DNA of 64,000 nucleotides from Chenopodium formosanum (Eukaryota; Streptophyta; Magnoliopsida; Caryophyllales; Amaranthaceae). The notes under the pieces are model-generated. The model did no database searches. It was not told the DNA's origin and worked only from the letters and a program-made list of their open reading frames with translations. This document shows positions 32,099 to 44,065 of this stretch, in pieces. The DNA lies in contig CM044869.1 in NCBI GenBank assembly GCA_024500155.1, forward strand, positions 35,443,898 through 35,507,897, given 5' to 3'. Every line of letters begins with the position of its first letter. Positions within the stretch are counted from its first letter, which is position 1. Position numbers and translations under genes: made by a program.

Positions 32099-33523
32099 TC
32101 CCCCAAGTGCCTCATTTGATGACCTTTGAGGATAATGGTGGGATTTCCAACCAAAAATATTTTGTTGAGAAGAGTATGCCTTCTTCTTTTTCTTTTATTT
32201 CTCTTCTTTTTTCTTACATTCCTGTTTTTCCCTTCTCTTCTTCCCCTTCTTGGCATACCTCTTCTCAACCCAATAGGTGTGCATTGTGCTTGTTGCTTGC
32301 CTTCATTTTGTCATGTGCATACTTACTTTCGTATGAAATGTGTAGCAGTGCATTTGACAAGCTCTTGTGTACGTTAAATTATTATTTTCTAGAGAGGTCA
32401 AGCTTGGACCTTAAGCAAACCTTTCTCGGGAAGTAACCCGTGTTTTATTGCTTTCATTTTCTTTTCTTTTTAGAATAGATTTTCTCTCATGGAAATGTTT
32501 GTGTGCCTTTTGCTAGGTACATGACTTGATATACTTTGGTGCATTGGTTTGGATCAAGATTCAAGAAAGTATGATTCAACATTTGCTAGCATATGGAAGA
32601 CAAGATTCAATTAAAGAGGAAATCGTCTTTAAAAGGTTGAATTGGGTCATTTGCGGGTATTTACACCCACTTAAATCCGGTAATATCTTTCCTTGCTCTT
32701 TCTCTAATGGCTGATGATTTGTTGGTCATGTGTTGGTATTTTTGGTTTGATTTCTTTCTTCTCCCCTGGAAAATTTGCAATGTGTTTTGTTTTGTTCTTG
32801 CTTTGGACATAATACGTTTGGACTTGTATAGTTGAATGCTTTTCTTCTTAAATGGTAGTGGTTCGCACGGTTTGAAAGTATCTTTGGTTGATTCTAGGAT
32901 AGAGTATGCTAAGGTAGTTGTTTAGAACTTTTGGGACCTTGAAGCCGGGTTCTATTTGTTTTTGAAAATTTGCAATTGCTCCCCTTTGGTTAATTTGAAA
33001 CTAATAGTGAGTTATTGCTACAACCATGTGAGGTTTCAATCTTTTCAATCCTTCTACATATTTTGCATGAGCGGCACATGGATCCTTGACTATTGTATGC
33101 TTTATCTAGAATTTGACTTTCATCTCCCGAGATCGTGACCGAGCCATTTAGGAAGGACAAAGGCATCTTTTCGAGGTGGTAATTTTCCTTTTTCTAGGAT
33201 AGTTTTCTTTTCTTTATTTTGGGTTTTCATTTGCCACTTGCTAACTTTTTAAGCCATAACCCTTCTTTTCAAGCCACATCTTTAGATTTTGAGCCTTTTG
33301 TTTCATTCTTGTTTCCATCATTGGTTTTTGTGAAGCATTTGGTCTCTATAGTTGGAGTTTTTGTGTATGAAATGAATTGTTTGGTTCTTCTAATGAAAGC
33401 GAGTTTATGTTGTACATATTTTGTGAATAAAAAGAAAATGGAAATTTGAAAAAGCCGTCCATAGTTAACAAAGGCGAGGACATGAAATAATGTGAAAAAT
33501 GAAAAAAATAAGAAAAAGCAAAG
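32099..33523 (+). mobile_element. Athila-like 3' non-coding region
   Basis: TCAAGCTTGGACC, then CTCGGGAAGTAACCC near 32431, matches the GTCGAGCT…GGGAGGCAACCC phrase known after Athila gag-pol. 32870-33460 matches the minus strand of 22480-21790. ORFs here are AT-rich chance frames. Confidence 0.6.
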
Positions 33524-34420
33524 TGATGTGTTTTCCATTTATGGCACTCTTAAGGTAGGTTTTCTCCGTAGTTTTATGATTGTTTTTAGTCTTTTATGTC
33601 GTGTTTTTACATAATAATGCTTGTTTTGCGTGTTTATGTATAAGTTTAGAGAAATGTGTGCTTTTGATGGTTTTCTTATTATTTTATTCATTTCTCGGAT
33701 ATTTCTCTCGCTTCTCCGTTTCTTTGACTTGTTTTGTAGGTGTGCCGAGTTTCCCGGCATTTAATTATTGAGGAGGAAGCTCGAGCGCATTCAAGGAAGT
33801 TAATGGAGCTAAGTTCGAGAATCCAAGCATGCAACTCAAGCAAACCAAGCTAGCTCCGCAAGCACAAGCACCAAGGAAGCAATGAAGAGGTCCGGAGTGT
33901 ACAAATGCTTGAAGAATAAAAGGCTGCCCTCCTCACGGGCATCACCTCGAGTGCACCGATGATAGGGATGCTCAGGAGCGCGAAGATTGATCAAGCAAGT
34001 AAGGGGAGCTAAGCCTCGAGCATCACAGCAAGGGTGCGTGCGCACAGACCCCTCTGTGCGTGCGCGCTCACCTTGCTGTGCGTGCGCACGGGGTGGCTGG
34101 TGCATGCGCACGGACTACTCTGCACCTTGCTGTGCGTGCACGCAGGAAGCTGGTGCGTGCACATAGTTTGCTCTGCTTCCCTTCGCTCATTTTATTATAA
34201 ATAGCCTTGACCTTTCTATTTAAAAAGGAGGAGGACGAACTTTAGACTAGCTTAGACTTTCTCTCATATATCTTAGCTTAGGTTGAGAGTTTCTCTCTCT
34301 AGTTTTAAGGTTAGTTTAGGAGTAGTTTTAGAGAGAGAAAGTGAAGGATTTCAATGGTTATTTGAGAGATTGAAGATTCAATGGTGACAATTATATTGAA
34401 GATCTTCTTAATCAATCAAT
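33524..34420 (+). repeat. Athila-like LTR, 3' truncated
   Basis: TGATGTGTTTTCCATTTATGGC start; 34270-34410 matches the leader part of the 29090 LTR (TCTCTCTCTAG, TAGAGAGAGAAAGTGA, GAGATTGAAGATTCAATGGTG). It is cut by copia-LTR sequence at 34421. Confidence 0.75.
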
Positions 34421-35040
34421 TGTTGGGGTTTGGTGAGTCCGACTCATCGCGGAAACAAACCCAAAACCAAGACCGCACTTGCAATTAATAAAGCCATAAA
34501 CATAATTAACTTAAAGACAAGATTATGATAATAATTATACCTTTGACGCGTGCTTCGCCCGACCTCGAGGGGCTTTTACTTCGAAAGCTAGCCTTGAAAA
34601 TACGACGACCTCTAACGGAAGTCCACCCACAACTCGAACATCGACTAGGTCAAATGCCTTGGAGTTAGCAAGGCCCGACCAAAACCCGAGTAATTGAGTT
34701 CAAAGTTTTTCACAATGGTGATGCCTTTTTCAACTCTTGAGTTTAAAGGTTTTCACTACTGTCAAGCAGCAGCGTGCTGCAGCAGCATATCTGTGAGCGC
34801 TAGCCACTGCTTGGTGCGGGCTTGCTGCTCGTGTGCGGCTTGGTGCGGCAGTGGTGTGCGGGGGATGTGCTACGAGACTTGCGGCATGGTGCGCATAGCT
34901 AGCAAGCTTGTGCTGCCTCGTGGCTTGTGTTCTTGCACGCCCCGTAGAAGAGTCGACGCGTATGCGGTATTCTAAGCTATGGGTGTGACGCTTAGCATGA
35001 GTCATGGCTATGCGCACCTCCCCTTAATTAGCACATAAAC
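34421..35040. repeat. Copia LTR-like segment
   Basis: TGTTGGGGTTTGGTGAGTCC matches the segment from 58368 (TGTTGGTTTCGGTAAGTC) and similarity continues through CGCGTGCTT, CTTTTACTT..GAAAGC and the GATGCCTTTTT block. In the 58368 element this end is the LTR 3' end read backwards, so the orientation opposes the copia pol at 36340; a rearranged or separate insertion is likely. Confidence 0.6.
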
Positions 35041-36339
35041 CCCGGGTTTTAAGGCAATGCTATTTTGCGGATTTCGCCATTTTAATTATTTTTATTAATT
35101 TAATTTGGTTTTAATTATTTTAATAAATTTTAAGAGGCTAGGCCTTGGTTTTTAAGCGGCGTTTGCAAAAAAATTCTATTTTGGCAAATAATTGGGTTTT
35201 ACCGGCTTATTTAATTGGATTAATTAAGTTGGATGCAGAATTTAGTGGGAGCTTCAAATATTAATTGCGCCTATTTACATAATCGGTTAAAACAACTTTG
35301 ACTAGTTTTAATTAGGCGTGTTAATCGGATTAACCACATAGATTAGTTACTAGTTATCGCGTGTTTATGCATTGTTACTTGTTTTATCGTTGTAAAATGC
35401 ATGGGCCATTCACAAATAGTGAATGGATGAATGGAATGTATATTCTCTCAAAGGTTTAATAAAATGGCAACTAGTGGGGCCCGATTAGGATAGAAAATAC
35501 GGACTGCGATCCGTGATGTATTTTTGTAAATCTAAATACGGTTTGCGTACCGTTGAGTATATTTGTACCTTAATATTTAGATTATTCCTAATCGTAGATA
35601 CTTGTAGTTGCATAATTTTGGTCAAGTCTTGAAGACGGAGGTTCTTGGAAGACGAATCCATGAAGTTGCAAAAGAAGACCTTTTGAAGACTTGAAGAATT
35701 CAAGGGGTCATGCTAGTTGCCAAATATCCATCAAAATTCTTATGCTTTACATATTTATGATCATTTATATATGAACTATATGTTAGATGCATGTTTAGGA
35801 TTTCGAATGTTGTGATGATTAACTAAATTCACTTAAATCAACCAACATAGAAACCCTAGGTCCCTAAATATTGAGTAAAATTGCCATTCCAAAACAATAC
35901 TTGTCGACCTATTGAGAGTAGTGATGGGCTACGCCAAAGCGAGGCATCACTACTACTCCCTAAACTCATAAGGCATACCGGGTATGCAAGTTGGTTTTGG
36001 TTGTGCTCAACGATATGAGTGATGAAGTCCTAACATGTCGTGACAAAGTGAATAAATTGTTGAGAGAGCATTAGATGCGACGATTTATTCAACCAAGAGT
36101 GGCTTGGAGCCATTAGCAAAGCGTTTCTTTCCTTGGGAGATTGAGTGCTAAGACAAGCCAAAGCATGCTTAGCCACTCTTTGTTTCCTTGGATCTTGGAA
36201 TCGACTTATTTTCACAAAATAGGGACAATTTTATGTGTAAATAAGACGTTAAATAAGTTTGAAATATGCATGAATTAAATTCAATCTTATTTAAGTATCA
36301 TGAATGGTTTTTCATTAAAATTCTTTCAATTGTAGAATC
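35041..36339 (+). mobile_element. Copia 5' leader and LTR-like DNA
   Basis: Non-coding DNA before copia gag. TTTAGTGGGAGCTTC near 35236 and the paired AATACGGACTGCGATCCGTG / AATACGGTTTGCGTACCGT words near 35495-35555 suggest LTR or leader sequence. I found no clear tRNA-Met primer site. Confidence 0.45.
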
Positions 36340-38034
36340 ATGTCTTCAAGTAACTCAAACAACCAGTTTTCATTGCACTCAATTCTCGAAAAGGAGAAGT
36401 TGAGTGGGCCAAATTTTCTTGATTGGCAAAGAAATTTGCGAATTGTTCTCATGCAAGAGCAAAAGGAATATGTGCTTGATGAGGAAATGCCCGACACTCC
36501 TAATGAGGAGGTGACTCAAGCTGCCCTAAACCGATGGCAAAGTGCTAATCGGGATGTCAAATGCATCATGTTGGCCACAATGTCTCCCATGCTTCAAAAG
36601 ACTTTCTTTGAGAAGGAGACAACTTTTGAGATCATTTCTGAGCTGCAGAATATGTTCCAAGAGCAGGCCCGAACTGAGAGGTTTGAAACCCACAGACAGA
36701 TCCTTGAGAGCAAGCTCAAGATAGGAGAGTCAGTCAGCCCACATGTACTCAAAATGATAGGATTATTTTAGATCATGGGAAGGCTTGATGCAGGGTATTC
36801 AACCAAGATGGCAATTGACATCATTCTCCACTCGTTGCATAAAGGTTATGATCAGTTCAAGATGAACTATAATATGCACAGCATGGAGAAAACCCTCACT
36901 GAGCTTCATGGTATGTTGAAGCAAGCCGAGCAAACGCTCAAGGATGAGGGAAAACATGATATGCTCATGGTCAAAAAGGGCAAGCCGTTCAAACGCACGG
37001 GCAAAAAGAAGAAAGGCTTCAAGGGGAAAGGTAAGAAGAACTTTCTGCCTAAGCCGAAAGCTACCAAGGAAAACAAGGAAAAGAAGGTAGCTTCTTCTAA
37101 ATCTGATTCCGAATGCTTCTATTGTAAAAAGAAGGGACATTGGAAGAGAGATTGCCTCAAATTCAAGGAAGATAAGAAGAACGGAACCGTTGCTTCTGAA
37201 TTAGGTATATTCATTATAGACTTAAACTTCACTAGCTCAACATCATGGGTATTAGATACCATATGTAGCTCACACCTTTGTTCCTATTCTCAGGGTCTAA
37301 GGAACGTTAGGAAGCTAGCGAAGGGAGAGGTTGAACTCCGGGTCGGCAATGGAGCTAGAATTGCCGCCGAATCCGTAGGAACTCTCAATTTGTCTTTGCC
37401 CTCTGGGCTTGTTTTGGAACTTGAAAGTTGTTACTATGTTCCCAACATTACCAAAAACATTATTTCAATTTCGGCATTGGACGCCAAAGGTTTTGAATTT
37501 CGAGTAAAAGACAATGAATGTTCGTTTTATCTCGATAATGTTTTATATGGTATTGCACATTCTGAAAATGGTCTTTATGTGCTTTCTTTAGAAAAACAAG
37601 TTTATAATGTGAATAATACTACCAAAAGAGCTAAGACCATGGAGTCAAATCAAACTTACTTGTGGCATTGTCGTCTTGGCCACATTAACATCAAACGCAT
37701 CAAGAAGCTTCTAAAAGAAGGCGTTCTTGACTCCTTTGATTTAGAATCTTTTGAGAATTGCGAAGGATGTTTATTAGGTAAGATGATAAAGCAGCCATTC
37801 TCCAAGTTGGGAGAAAGAGCAGGTGACTTATTGGGTCTAATACATACCGATGTATGTGGACCAATGAGCTCCGCCACAAGAAATGGACATCGATATTTCA
37901 TCACCTTCACGGATGACTATAGTAGATATGGCTATGTCTACCTCATGTCGCGTAAATCTGAATCGTTTGACAAGTTCAAAGAATTTCAGAGTGAAGTGGA
38001 AAATCAACTTGGAAAGAAAATCAAAGCCCTTTGA
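36340..38034 (+). pseudogene. Copia gag, protease and integrase N-terminal part
   Basis: Starts MSSSNSNNQFSLHSILEKEK, a usual copia gag start. TAG at 36769-36771 splits gag but the frame continues. A CCHC zinc knuckle, CFYCKKKGHWKRDC, lies near 37114-37155. The protease centre near 37246 reads LDTICSSH; the usual D-S/T-G has Ile in place of Gly, so it should be inactive. Integrase follows with LWHCRLGH, CEGCLLGK and HTDVCGP. TGA at 38032-38034 stands just before SDRGGEYLS, where an Arg codon is usual. Confidence 0.92.
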
Positions 38035-38576
38035 TCGGATCGAGGTGGTGAATACTTGAGCCAAGAATTCGATGACATCTGAAAGATCATGGTATACTTT
38101 CAGAACTGACACCTCTGGGAATTCCACAATGGAACGGAGTATCCGAACGGAGAAATCGAACCTTGTTAGACATGGTACGATCAACCATGGGTCTTAGTGA
38201 TCTTCCTATCTCTTTTTGGGGACACGCACTTTTAACTGCGGCACTAACACTGAACCGTGCTCAATCGAAAGCTATAGAAAAGACTCCATACGAGTTATGG
38301 ACAAAGAAACCTCTTAGGTTGTCTTTTCTAAAGATATGGGGATGCGATGCATATGTCAAGAAATTAATTTCTAACAAACTTCATCCCAAATCTGATAAGG
38401 TTTACTTTGTGGGCTACCCAAAAGAAACCAAAGGGTATTACTTCTACAACAAATCGGAGAACAAAGTGTTTGTTGCTCGCAATGGTGTCTTTTTGGAGAA
38501 GGAGCACCTTTCTAAAATGAGAAGTGGGAGGAAAATCGAACTCGACGAAGTTCGTGAGGATGAGCAACAAAATTAG
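38035..38576 (+). pseudogene. Copia integrase core end
   Basis: 38035-38162 carries SDRGGEYLSQEFDD and then loses frame. From 38163 a new frame resumes, MLDMVRSTMGLSDLPISFWG, KTPYELWTKK, FLKIWGCDAYVK and FVGYPKETKGYYFY, ending at TAG 38574-38576. Confidence 0.9.
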
Positions 38577-39458
38577 AATGACAGTCAAAGTGCTCAAACA
38601 GCATCTGTTAACGAAGGTCAGAGTGATCAAAATATGCAAAGTCGAACCGATAATGCAAACGCTCAGTCTATTACCCTACGTAGGTCTCAGAGGCCGAGAT
38701 CTCAACCTGATAGATATCTTGGTTTAGTATCAACTAAGAATAAGGACATCGTGATTATGGATGGAGATGAACCGAAAACCTACAAGCAAGGGATGGCAAG
38801 CACCGACTCTGCTAAATGGCAAGAGGCCATGAGATCTGAAATGGATTCCATGTTTGAAAATCAAGTCTGGGACTTGGTTGACTTACCCGAAGGTTACACA
38901 CCTGTCGGATGTAAGTGGATTTTTAAGTTGAAAACCGACAAAGATGGAAATGTATTCATTTACAAAGCTAGATTGGTAGCAAAAGGTTATAGACAAGTTC
39001 ATGGTATTGATTACGATGAAACCTTTTCTCCAGTCGCAATGCTTAAATCCGTTCGGATCCTCCTAGCGATTGCTGCATATTACAACTATGAAATATGGCA
39101 AGTGTACGTCAAAACTGCCTTCCTAAATGGTATTTTGGAAGAAACTGTGTATATGACACAACTTGAAGATTTTGTCGACCAAAACAATGCTGGAAAGGTA
39201 TGCAAGCTTAAGAAGTCCATTTATGGATTAAAGTAAGCAAGCAGAAGTTGGAATCTGCGATTCGATGAAGCCATCAGTAAGTTTGGTTTTATCAAGAATC
39301 CAGATGAATCTTGTGTTTACAAGAAGGTCAGTGGGAGTGACATTGCCTTCCTAGTCTTATATGTCGATGACATATTACTCATTGGAAACAACCTTCTGTT
39401 ATTAGAGTCTGTAAAGGCTTGGCTCGGAAAATGTTTTTCAATGAAAGACTTGGAGAGG
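38577..39458 (+). pseudogene. Copia reverse transcriptase, first part
   Basis: From 38634 the frame gives WQEAMRSEMDSMFENQVWDL, CKWIFKLKTDKDGNV and the KTAFLNG block. TAA at 39234-39236 stands after YGLK where Gln is usual. The same frame continues with the catalytic YVDD at 39360-39371, then a frame change near 39455. Confidence 0.92.
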
Positions 39459-39686
39459 CTCAGTACATACTAGGCATCAAGATCTATAGGAATAGATCGA
39501 AAAGGATGATAGGATTGAGTCAAAGTACTTATATTGATAAGGTACTAGCTCGTTTCCAAATGGAAGGGGCCAAGAGAGGTCACCTACCCATGTCACATGG
39601 CATAACCCTAAGCAAGAAGCAGTGTCCTAAGACACCTGATGAGCGAGAAAGGATGAATCAGATTCCATATGCTTCGTTAATTTGAT
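39419..39686 (+). pseudogene. Copia reverse transcriptase, last part
   Basis: The shifted frame carries GEAQYILGIKIYRNRSKRM and GLSQSTYIDKVLARFQMEGA and ends QIPYASLI with TGA at 39683-39685. The next residues of copia RT (usually G-S-I/L-M-Y-A) are absent; foreign DNA starts at about 39687. Confidence 0.88.
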
Positions 39687-39786
39687 CAGATTCCAACTCA
39701 TGAAGCTCTAGGACTTTTTGCTCACCCGCGCAATGGAGATCGAAGTTTATTTGCTTGATAGCCCAATGGGTCCGGTTCTCCATCTC
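39687..39786 (-). pseudogene. Sliver of Athila integrase, minus strand
   Basis: On the minus strand 100 bases read VEMENRTHWAIKQINFDLHC then AGEQKVLELHELES, matching the Athila integrase C-terminal pattern (..H..YWA.K..N.D...AG..R.LQL.EL). It is flanked by copia RT on one side and an Ogre-like LTR on the other, a repair-type patch. Confidence 0.6.
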
Positions 39787-39792
39787 TACGGG

Positions 39793-41611
39793 TGTAGACA
39801 CCTAATTATGTCTCCCCAAAAACCAAACCCAGTGATGAGTATCTTTCACGTTATTTGATTATCGAACGAAGTGAAAGTGTGAAAAGTCTTATGATGCGGT
39901 GGTTTTAAATATCTTCTTTCTGGTTTCGAAATGTGCTCTATTTGTGAAAATGTCCAGTCCAGTTTAGTTTTCTCCATGATAAGGGTCCAATAATAGTGTA
40001 TTTGGATTGGGCTCGAAAAGAGCTTTCCAACGATATATTATAAGCCCAATTCCGATGAATAATGAGGAAGTTATGGCAAAAATACTAAATTAACCCTGAA
40101 ATGGTTTTATGGCCCAATGATCTAGTGGAGGGCCCATTAATTAATATTCCTAAAATTATTAGGATTGATTTTAATCTTCTAAAAAATCTAGAAGGTTAAT
40201 TTTAGTTCTAATAGAGTTAGGAATAATAATTATATCTTTTATGAAAATAAAGAATTCGATTTGGATTAAAACAAGTGTATTAAAGAGATTAAATCTGATT
40301 TTCAAAGATAAGTACGGACGTTATTAGACGAATTTAATTAGATTAAGGGTTCCGTACAGGTTTTTAGAAAACGCTTAAACCAACGCAAAATGACAAAGCT
40401 GGCGCGCCACGACCTTGTCACTCTGCAACAGGGGCAGTTTTACTCCTGATAGGATTCGGTCTTTTTTTTATCCTTTCCGGGCTATTTTCTCTAAAAATTG
40501 GGTTAATATTCCCGGTTTTTAAATCATCAACAATCATCCACAATAATCAACAATCATCTTTCTCTCTCTCTTAAGCAATAGTTTGTTCTTTCTCTCTCCC
40601 TTTTCAAATAAAAATTCCGCATTCACGAGTCTTAGACACACCTAGCCAAGTTTGAAGTTGCCTTCGCCCTAGATGTGAAAGGTTGATAATTTCTAAGGGT
40701 TTGGTCCTAAATCCCTATTACAATTATTTAAATTAATTGTTTGATTTAATATTTTCCTTGAAGTTACTAACATGTGTATTTTGTTATTAGAAAGAGGTAC
40801 GAGGCAACAAAGTAAGTTGTTTTAATTACTCTATATCCTTAGAAATCATGTTCTTTATATTATATTATTTCCTAGTATCATGTTAGGATGTTTTTATTGC
40901 TTTCTAGCATCATGTTTAGGTTGCTTCCTATTTCTTATATCATGTTACTATCATGTTATGGCTAAAGCTTTGATTTTTATTGTCTAGTGACATGCTAGGG
41001 TTTATTAATCTTGTTAGTATCATACCTAGGATCTTGCTAATATTATTAAGCTTTATTGAGATTTTAGTGATGATTTATATCAATGTTATTGTGTGGCTTG
41101 ATATTATTGTTATTGCTTGATCACACCCTCTCTTCAGGATTAAAGGGAAATTGTATTTGTAATCACGCTTAATAAGATAATTAATAATTTTATTTAGCCT
41201 AATATGATTTTAATTCAAGTGATCGCCAATTATAGATTTGTTTGTGCATTAATATTCAACCAACATAGGTTAAATAGGTTTACGGTTAATATATTGATCG
41301 TATGTTAGTCAGAAAGCGCACATGAATATGAGAAGAATAAAGTAGAGGCCTATTTTTAGGGCAGGTTAAATCTCTTTTAGGTTGAATTTGTACCTTCATC
41401 CCCGAATATCCAGTCATGTTTCTAGACCACTATGGAGTTAACGATCTCATGGATCGTGAAGTGGTGTAACCTTCACCTGTGAACGGTTTACAAGTTCCTA
41501 AAACTTGTTGGAGACTCTTTTGCTCTAGCTTCCTTCTCTTTAGACGCCACCATACTTAAGTGTATGATAACAGTGGGGCTCAAGTGTGGGATGCTTGAAA
41601 TATTTCCTACA
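39793..41611 (+). repeat. Ogre/Tat-like LTR (family D), + strand
   Basis: TGTAGACACCTAATTATGTC to TTTCCTACA, 1,819 bp. The same family, inverted, is seen at 46398-47021 (5' part) and 52540-56420 (full, interrupted). The primer-site phrase follows at 41619. Confidence 0.82.
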
Positions 41612-41618
41612 GTTTTTT

Positions 41619-41635
41619 TGTGACTCCACTGGGGA
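41619..41635 (+). promoter_or_regulatory. Primer-binding-site phrase of Ogre-like element
   Basis: TGTGACTCCACTGGGGA resembles the TGGCGACTCCGCTGGGGA phrase after Ogre-type LTRs (tRNA-Arg type), with small changes. Confidence 0.6.
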
Positions 41636-41943
41636 GGATTTCTATTTTAATTCCTAAAATTATGGCAATGATTTAGAATGAGTGGTTGAGACTCGAAAAA
41701 TTCTAAATATTCATGTGCGTAATTTTGATTGACATTATTGGCATAAGCATAAAAAGGTCCGCATTAGATAGACCATCTGTAATGCGCCAAAAACATAGGA
41801 TTTTTGCACATAGGAAATTTGGGAAATATCTGTCACAACTAGAATTAAAATAACGCTACGAAAAACTGGAAAATTCTTAGAATAGAAAGTTGTTGAGGCA
41901 TGTAGGATCTGGAGTTGAGAAAACAGTGCCTGTCGCAGTGCAA
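41636..41943 (+). other. Ogre-like leader remnant
   Basis: Non-coding DNA directly after the primer-site phrase; it ends where the 234-bp repeat (41944-42177) begins. No ORF of interest. Confidence 0.4.
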
Positions 41944-42177
41944 AAGCAATGTCGCGTGGCGAAAGAGTCATCGTCTCGCGACAAGCTCTTTTCTCTCGTG
42001 CTATGTTCTTTCAATACCGAGCCAGAAATCTACCTTCTTGTTTCGACCAGTTCTAGTACTGTTTTCTTAATTCTACTTCCTGATTGAGTTTTATCACTTT
42101 TCTGAACCCATATGTGTTCTACATATGGCCATAACCTTTTGGGAATTCACACTCCATCTACCCAATCGAACGCTCAT
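41944..42177 (+). repeat. 234-bp dispersed repeat, copy 2
   Basis: Same segment as 28407-28640, including the hairpin CCATATGT-gttct-ACATATGG at 42108-42128. At 42178 it joins Athila gag directly. Confidence 0.8.
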
Positions 42178-43440
42178 ATAGATTTGAGAGTGGGATTGCT
42201 CCACCTACAACACCGGCAAATGACTTTGAAATAAGACCGACAATGAACACTTTGATAGAGAGGCGACAATTTAGCGGGGCCAAGCATGAAAGCTCGCTAA
42301 ATCATCTCAAGGACTTTGAAAAATATTGCAATACTATCAAGGTGAATGGAATTTCCCAAGAATTCATCCACCTCAAGTTTTTTCCCTTTTCACTCATAGG
42401 GCGTGCCTTGGAATGGCTAGACAAGGAGGTCAAGATGAATTCTCTAAGGACATGGGATGAAGTGACCAAGGAGTTTCTATCTCGTTTCTATCCACAAAAG
42501 AAAACGGCAAAGGCTAGAGCTTTGATTCAAGGTTTTAAGCAAAAGCCTAGTGAGAGTCTCTATGATGCATGGGAGAGATACAAAGAGTATAAAAGAGAAT
42601 GTCCTCACCACGGAATTCCTACCTACCAAATTATTCAAATTTTCTATGGAGGTCTTAGTCCTCAAGGAAAATCATGTTTAGATGGAGGAGTCGGAGGTCC
42701 TATCATGAACAAAACGGAAGAGGAAGTGGTAGACATAATTAAAGACGTAGTGAGGTATTATAGAGATTGGCAAGATGGAGAAAGAGAGTCAACTAGCAAG
42801 ATTAGCTCTTCGGTGTACTCGGTTGATCATCTAAATGCAATCAACAATCTATCCTCACAAATAAAAAACTTGGGGAAGGAGATGTCCGCTATCAAGGCGA
42901 AGTTGGAAAGTGCTACCTACCAAGTTTCAAGTCTTCCCTCCCAATCTAAGGGGAGAGGTATGTCTTCTGATTCTCAACCCCCTCCCTCTCCTAGTAACAT
43001 GCCTAATGGATGCTTGTTTTGTGATGATTGTGGGTCGTATGATCATGATGTTTCTAATTGCCCTCATGCATGTATGGATGTTTGTGATGATCAAGATGGA
43101 AATGTGAATGAGCATGTGAACTATGTGTCAAATAATAATGAATCTAGGTTTGAGAATCAAAGAGGTCGAATAGGAATTACAACAACCATGACAATTTTGA
43201 CAACAACAACCAAGCTGGTGGTAATAGGAACCATGGGAACCAAAATTCCCGAGGTAACTATTACAACTAAGGTTATAGTAGCCAAAATCATAACCAAAAT
43301 TATGGTACTCATAACCAAGGTTATGGTAACCATAATCAAGGTAGAGGTAATTGGAACAATCAAAATAGGGAAAATTTTCAAAATAACTCTCAAAGGGGTC
43401 CCACACCTGGTTTTGCTCTAAAGACCAAAAATGATAATTC
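42178..43440 (+). pseudogene. Athila gag
   Basis: The first in-frame residues (RFESGIAPPTTPANDFEIRP) precede the ATG at 42243, so the true start is lost at the junction. The capsid region follows: HLKDFEKYCNTIKVNGISQE, FFPFSLIGRALEWLDKEV, FLSRFYPQKKTAKARALIQG and ECPHHGIPTYQIIQIFYGGL. A CCHC knuckle, CDDCGSYDHDVSNC, lies near 43030-43072. A frame change near 43160 leads into an Asn/Gly-rich linker (HNQNYGTHNQGYGNHNQGRG) with a stop at 43268-43270. Confidence 0.92.
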
Positions 43441-44065
43441 CTATGTTCAATCCTCTTCTTCTTCTCATGGAACCAATTTGAAAGAAATCATTGAAAACCA
43501 AACAAAGTTGTTGAACACTTACATGACCGTAAGTGACAAGAAATTTAATGAAATGATGACTCATAATAAGATGCTTGAAAACCAAATTTCTCAACTTGCT
43601 AATGCTTTGAAAGACCATGCTAATCTTTCTTCTTTACCTTCCCAAGGCCTAGATCCCAGGAGACCGGTCAATGCTATTGTCACAAGGAGTGGTAAGGTTC
43701 TTGAGGAGAGTTTGCCTAGGAAGAGTGAGACCAAGGAGGCCACAAAAGAGGTTTTGGTAGAAGATGAGAGAGATGGTGCATCTTTGAGTGAGGTTGAGAT
43801 TGAGAAACCTAGTGAGGTGAGATTGGAGAAAGAAATTGTGAAACCCAAGCTTCCTTACCCACAAAAATTCATGAGACACAAGTTAGATGAACAATTTGGA
43901 AGATTTATTGACATGCTCAAGCAACTTCACCTTTCTCTACCATTTACCGAAGCTGTCACCCAAATGCCCAACTATGCGAAATTCCTCAAAGAAATTTTGA
44001 GCGGTAGGAGGACTTGTGATGGTGTAGAAACAGTGAACTTGACCGAGAATTATAGTGCAACATAA
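43441..44065 (+). pseudogene. Athila gag C-terminal region, before protease
   Basis: The linker frame continues with LKEIIENQTKLLNTYM, LPSQGLDPRRPVNAIVTRSG and KFMRHKLDEQFGRFIDMLKQ, all usual for Athila between gag and protease. It ends at TAA 44063-44065 because of a small deletion; the protease follows in another frame. Confidence 0.9.

Larger units (their letters stand above)
29090..34420 (+). mobile_element. Non-autonomous Athila-like LTR element
   Basis: 5' LTR, tRNA-Asp primer site, one large ORF, a 1.4-kb non-coding 3' region and a second LTR start at 33524. No protease, RT or integrase is found in the 2.9-kb interior. The second LTR is cut at 34420 by copia-LTR DNA and its start differs from the 5' LTR, so the two may not come from a single insertion. 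Confidence 0.65.
36340..39686 (+). mobile_element. Ty1/copia retrotransposon, 3' truncated in RT
   Basis: Gag, protease, integrase and RT in copia order (integrase before RT). The sequence ends at 39686 within RT after MNQIPYASLI; RNase H, polypurine tract and 3' LTR are missing. Four or more defects split the frame. Confidence 0.93.

Noticed and set aside
33836..34111. 91-codon His/Ala/Arg-rich minus ORF (and 34694-35017 ORFs)
   Set aside because: They arise from a GTGCGTGCGC-type low-complexity tract in LTR DNA.
42900..43410. Met/Ile/Thr/Val-rich ORFs in the Athila gag linker
   Set aside because: Out-of-frame readings of an Asn/Gly-rich repeat; the frame with GNHNQGRG is the real one.
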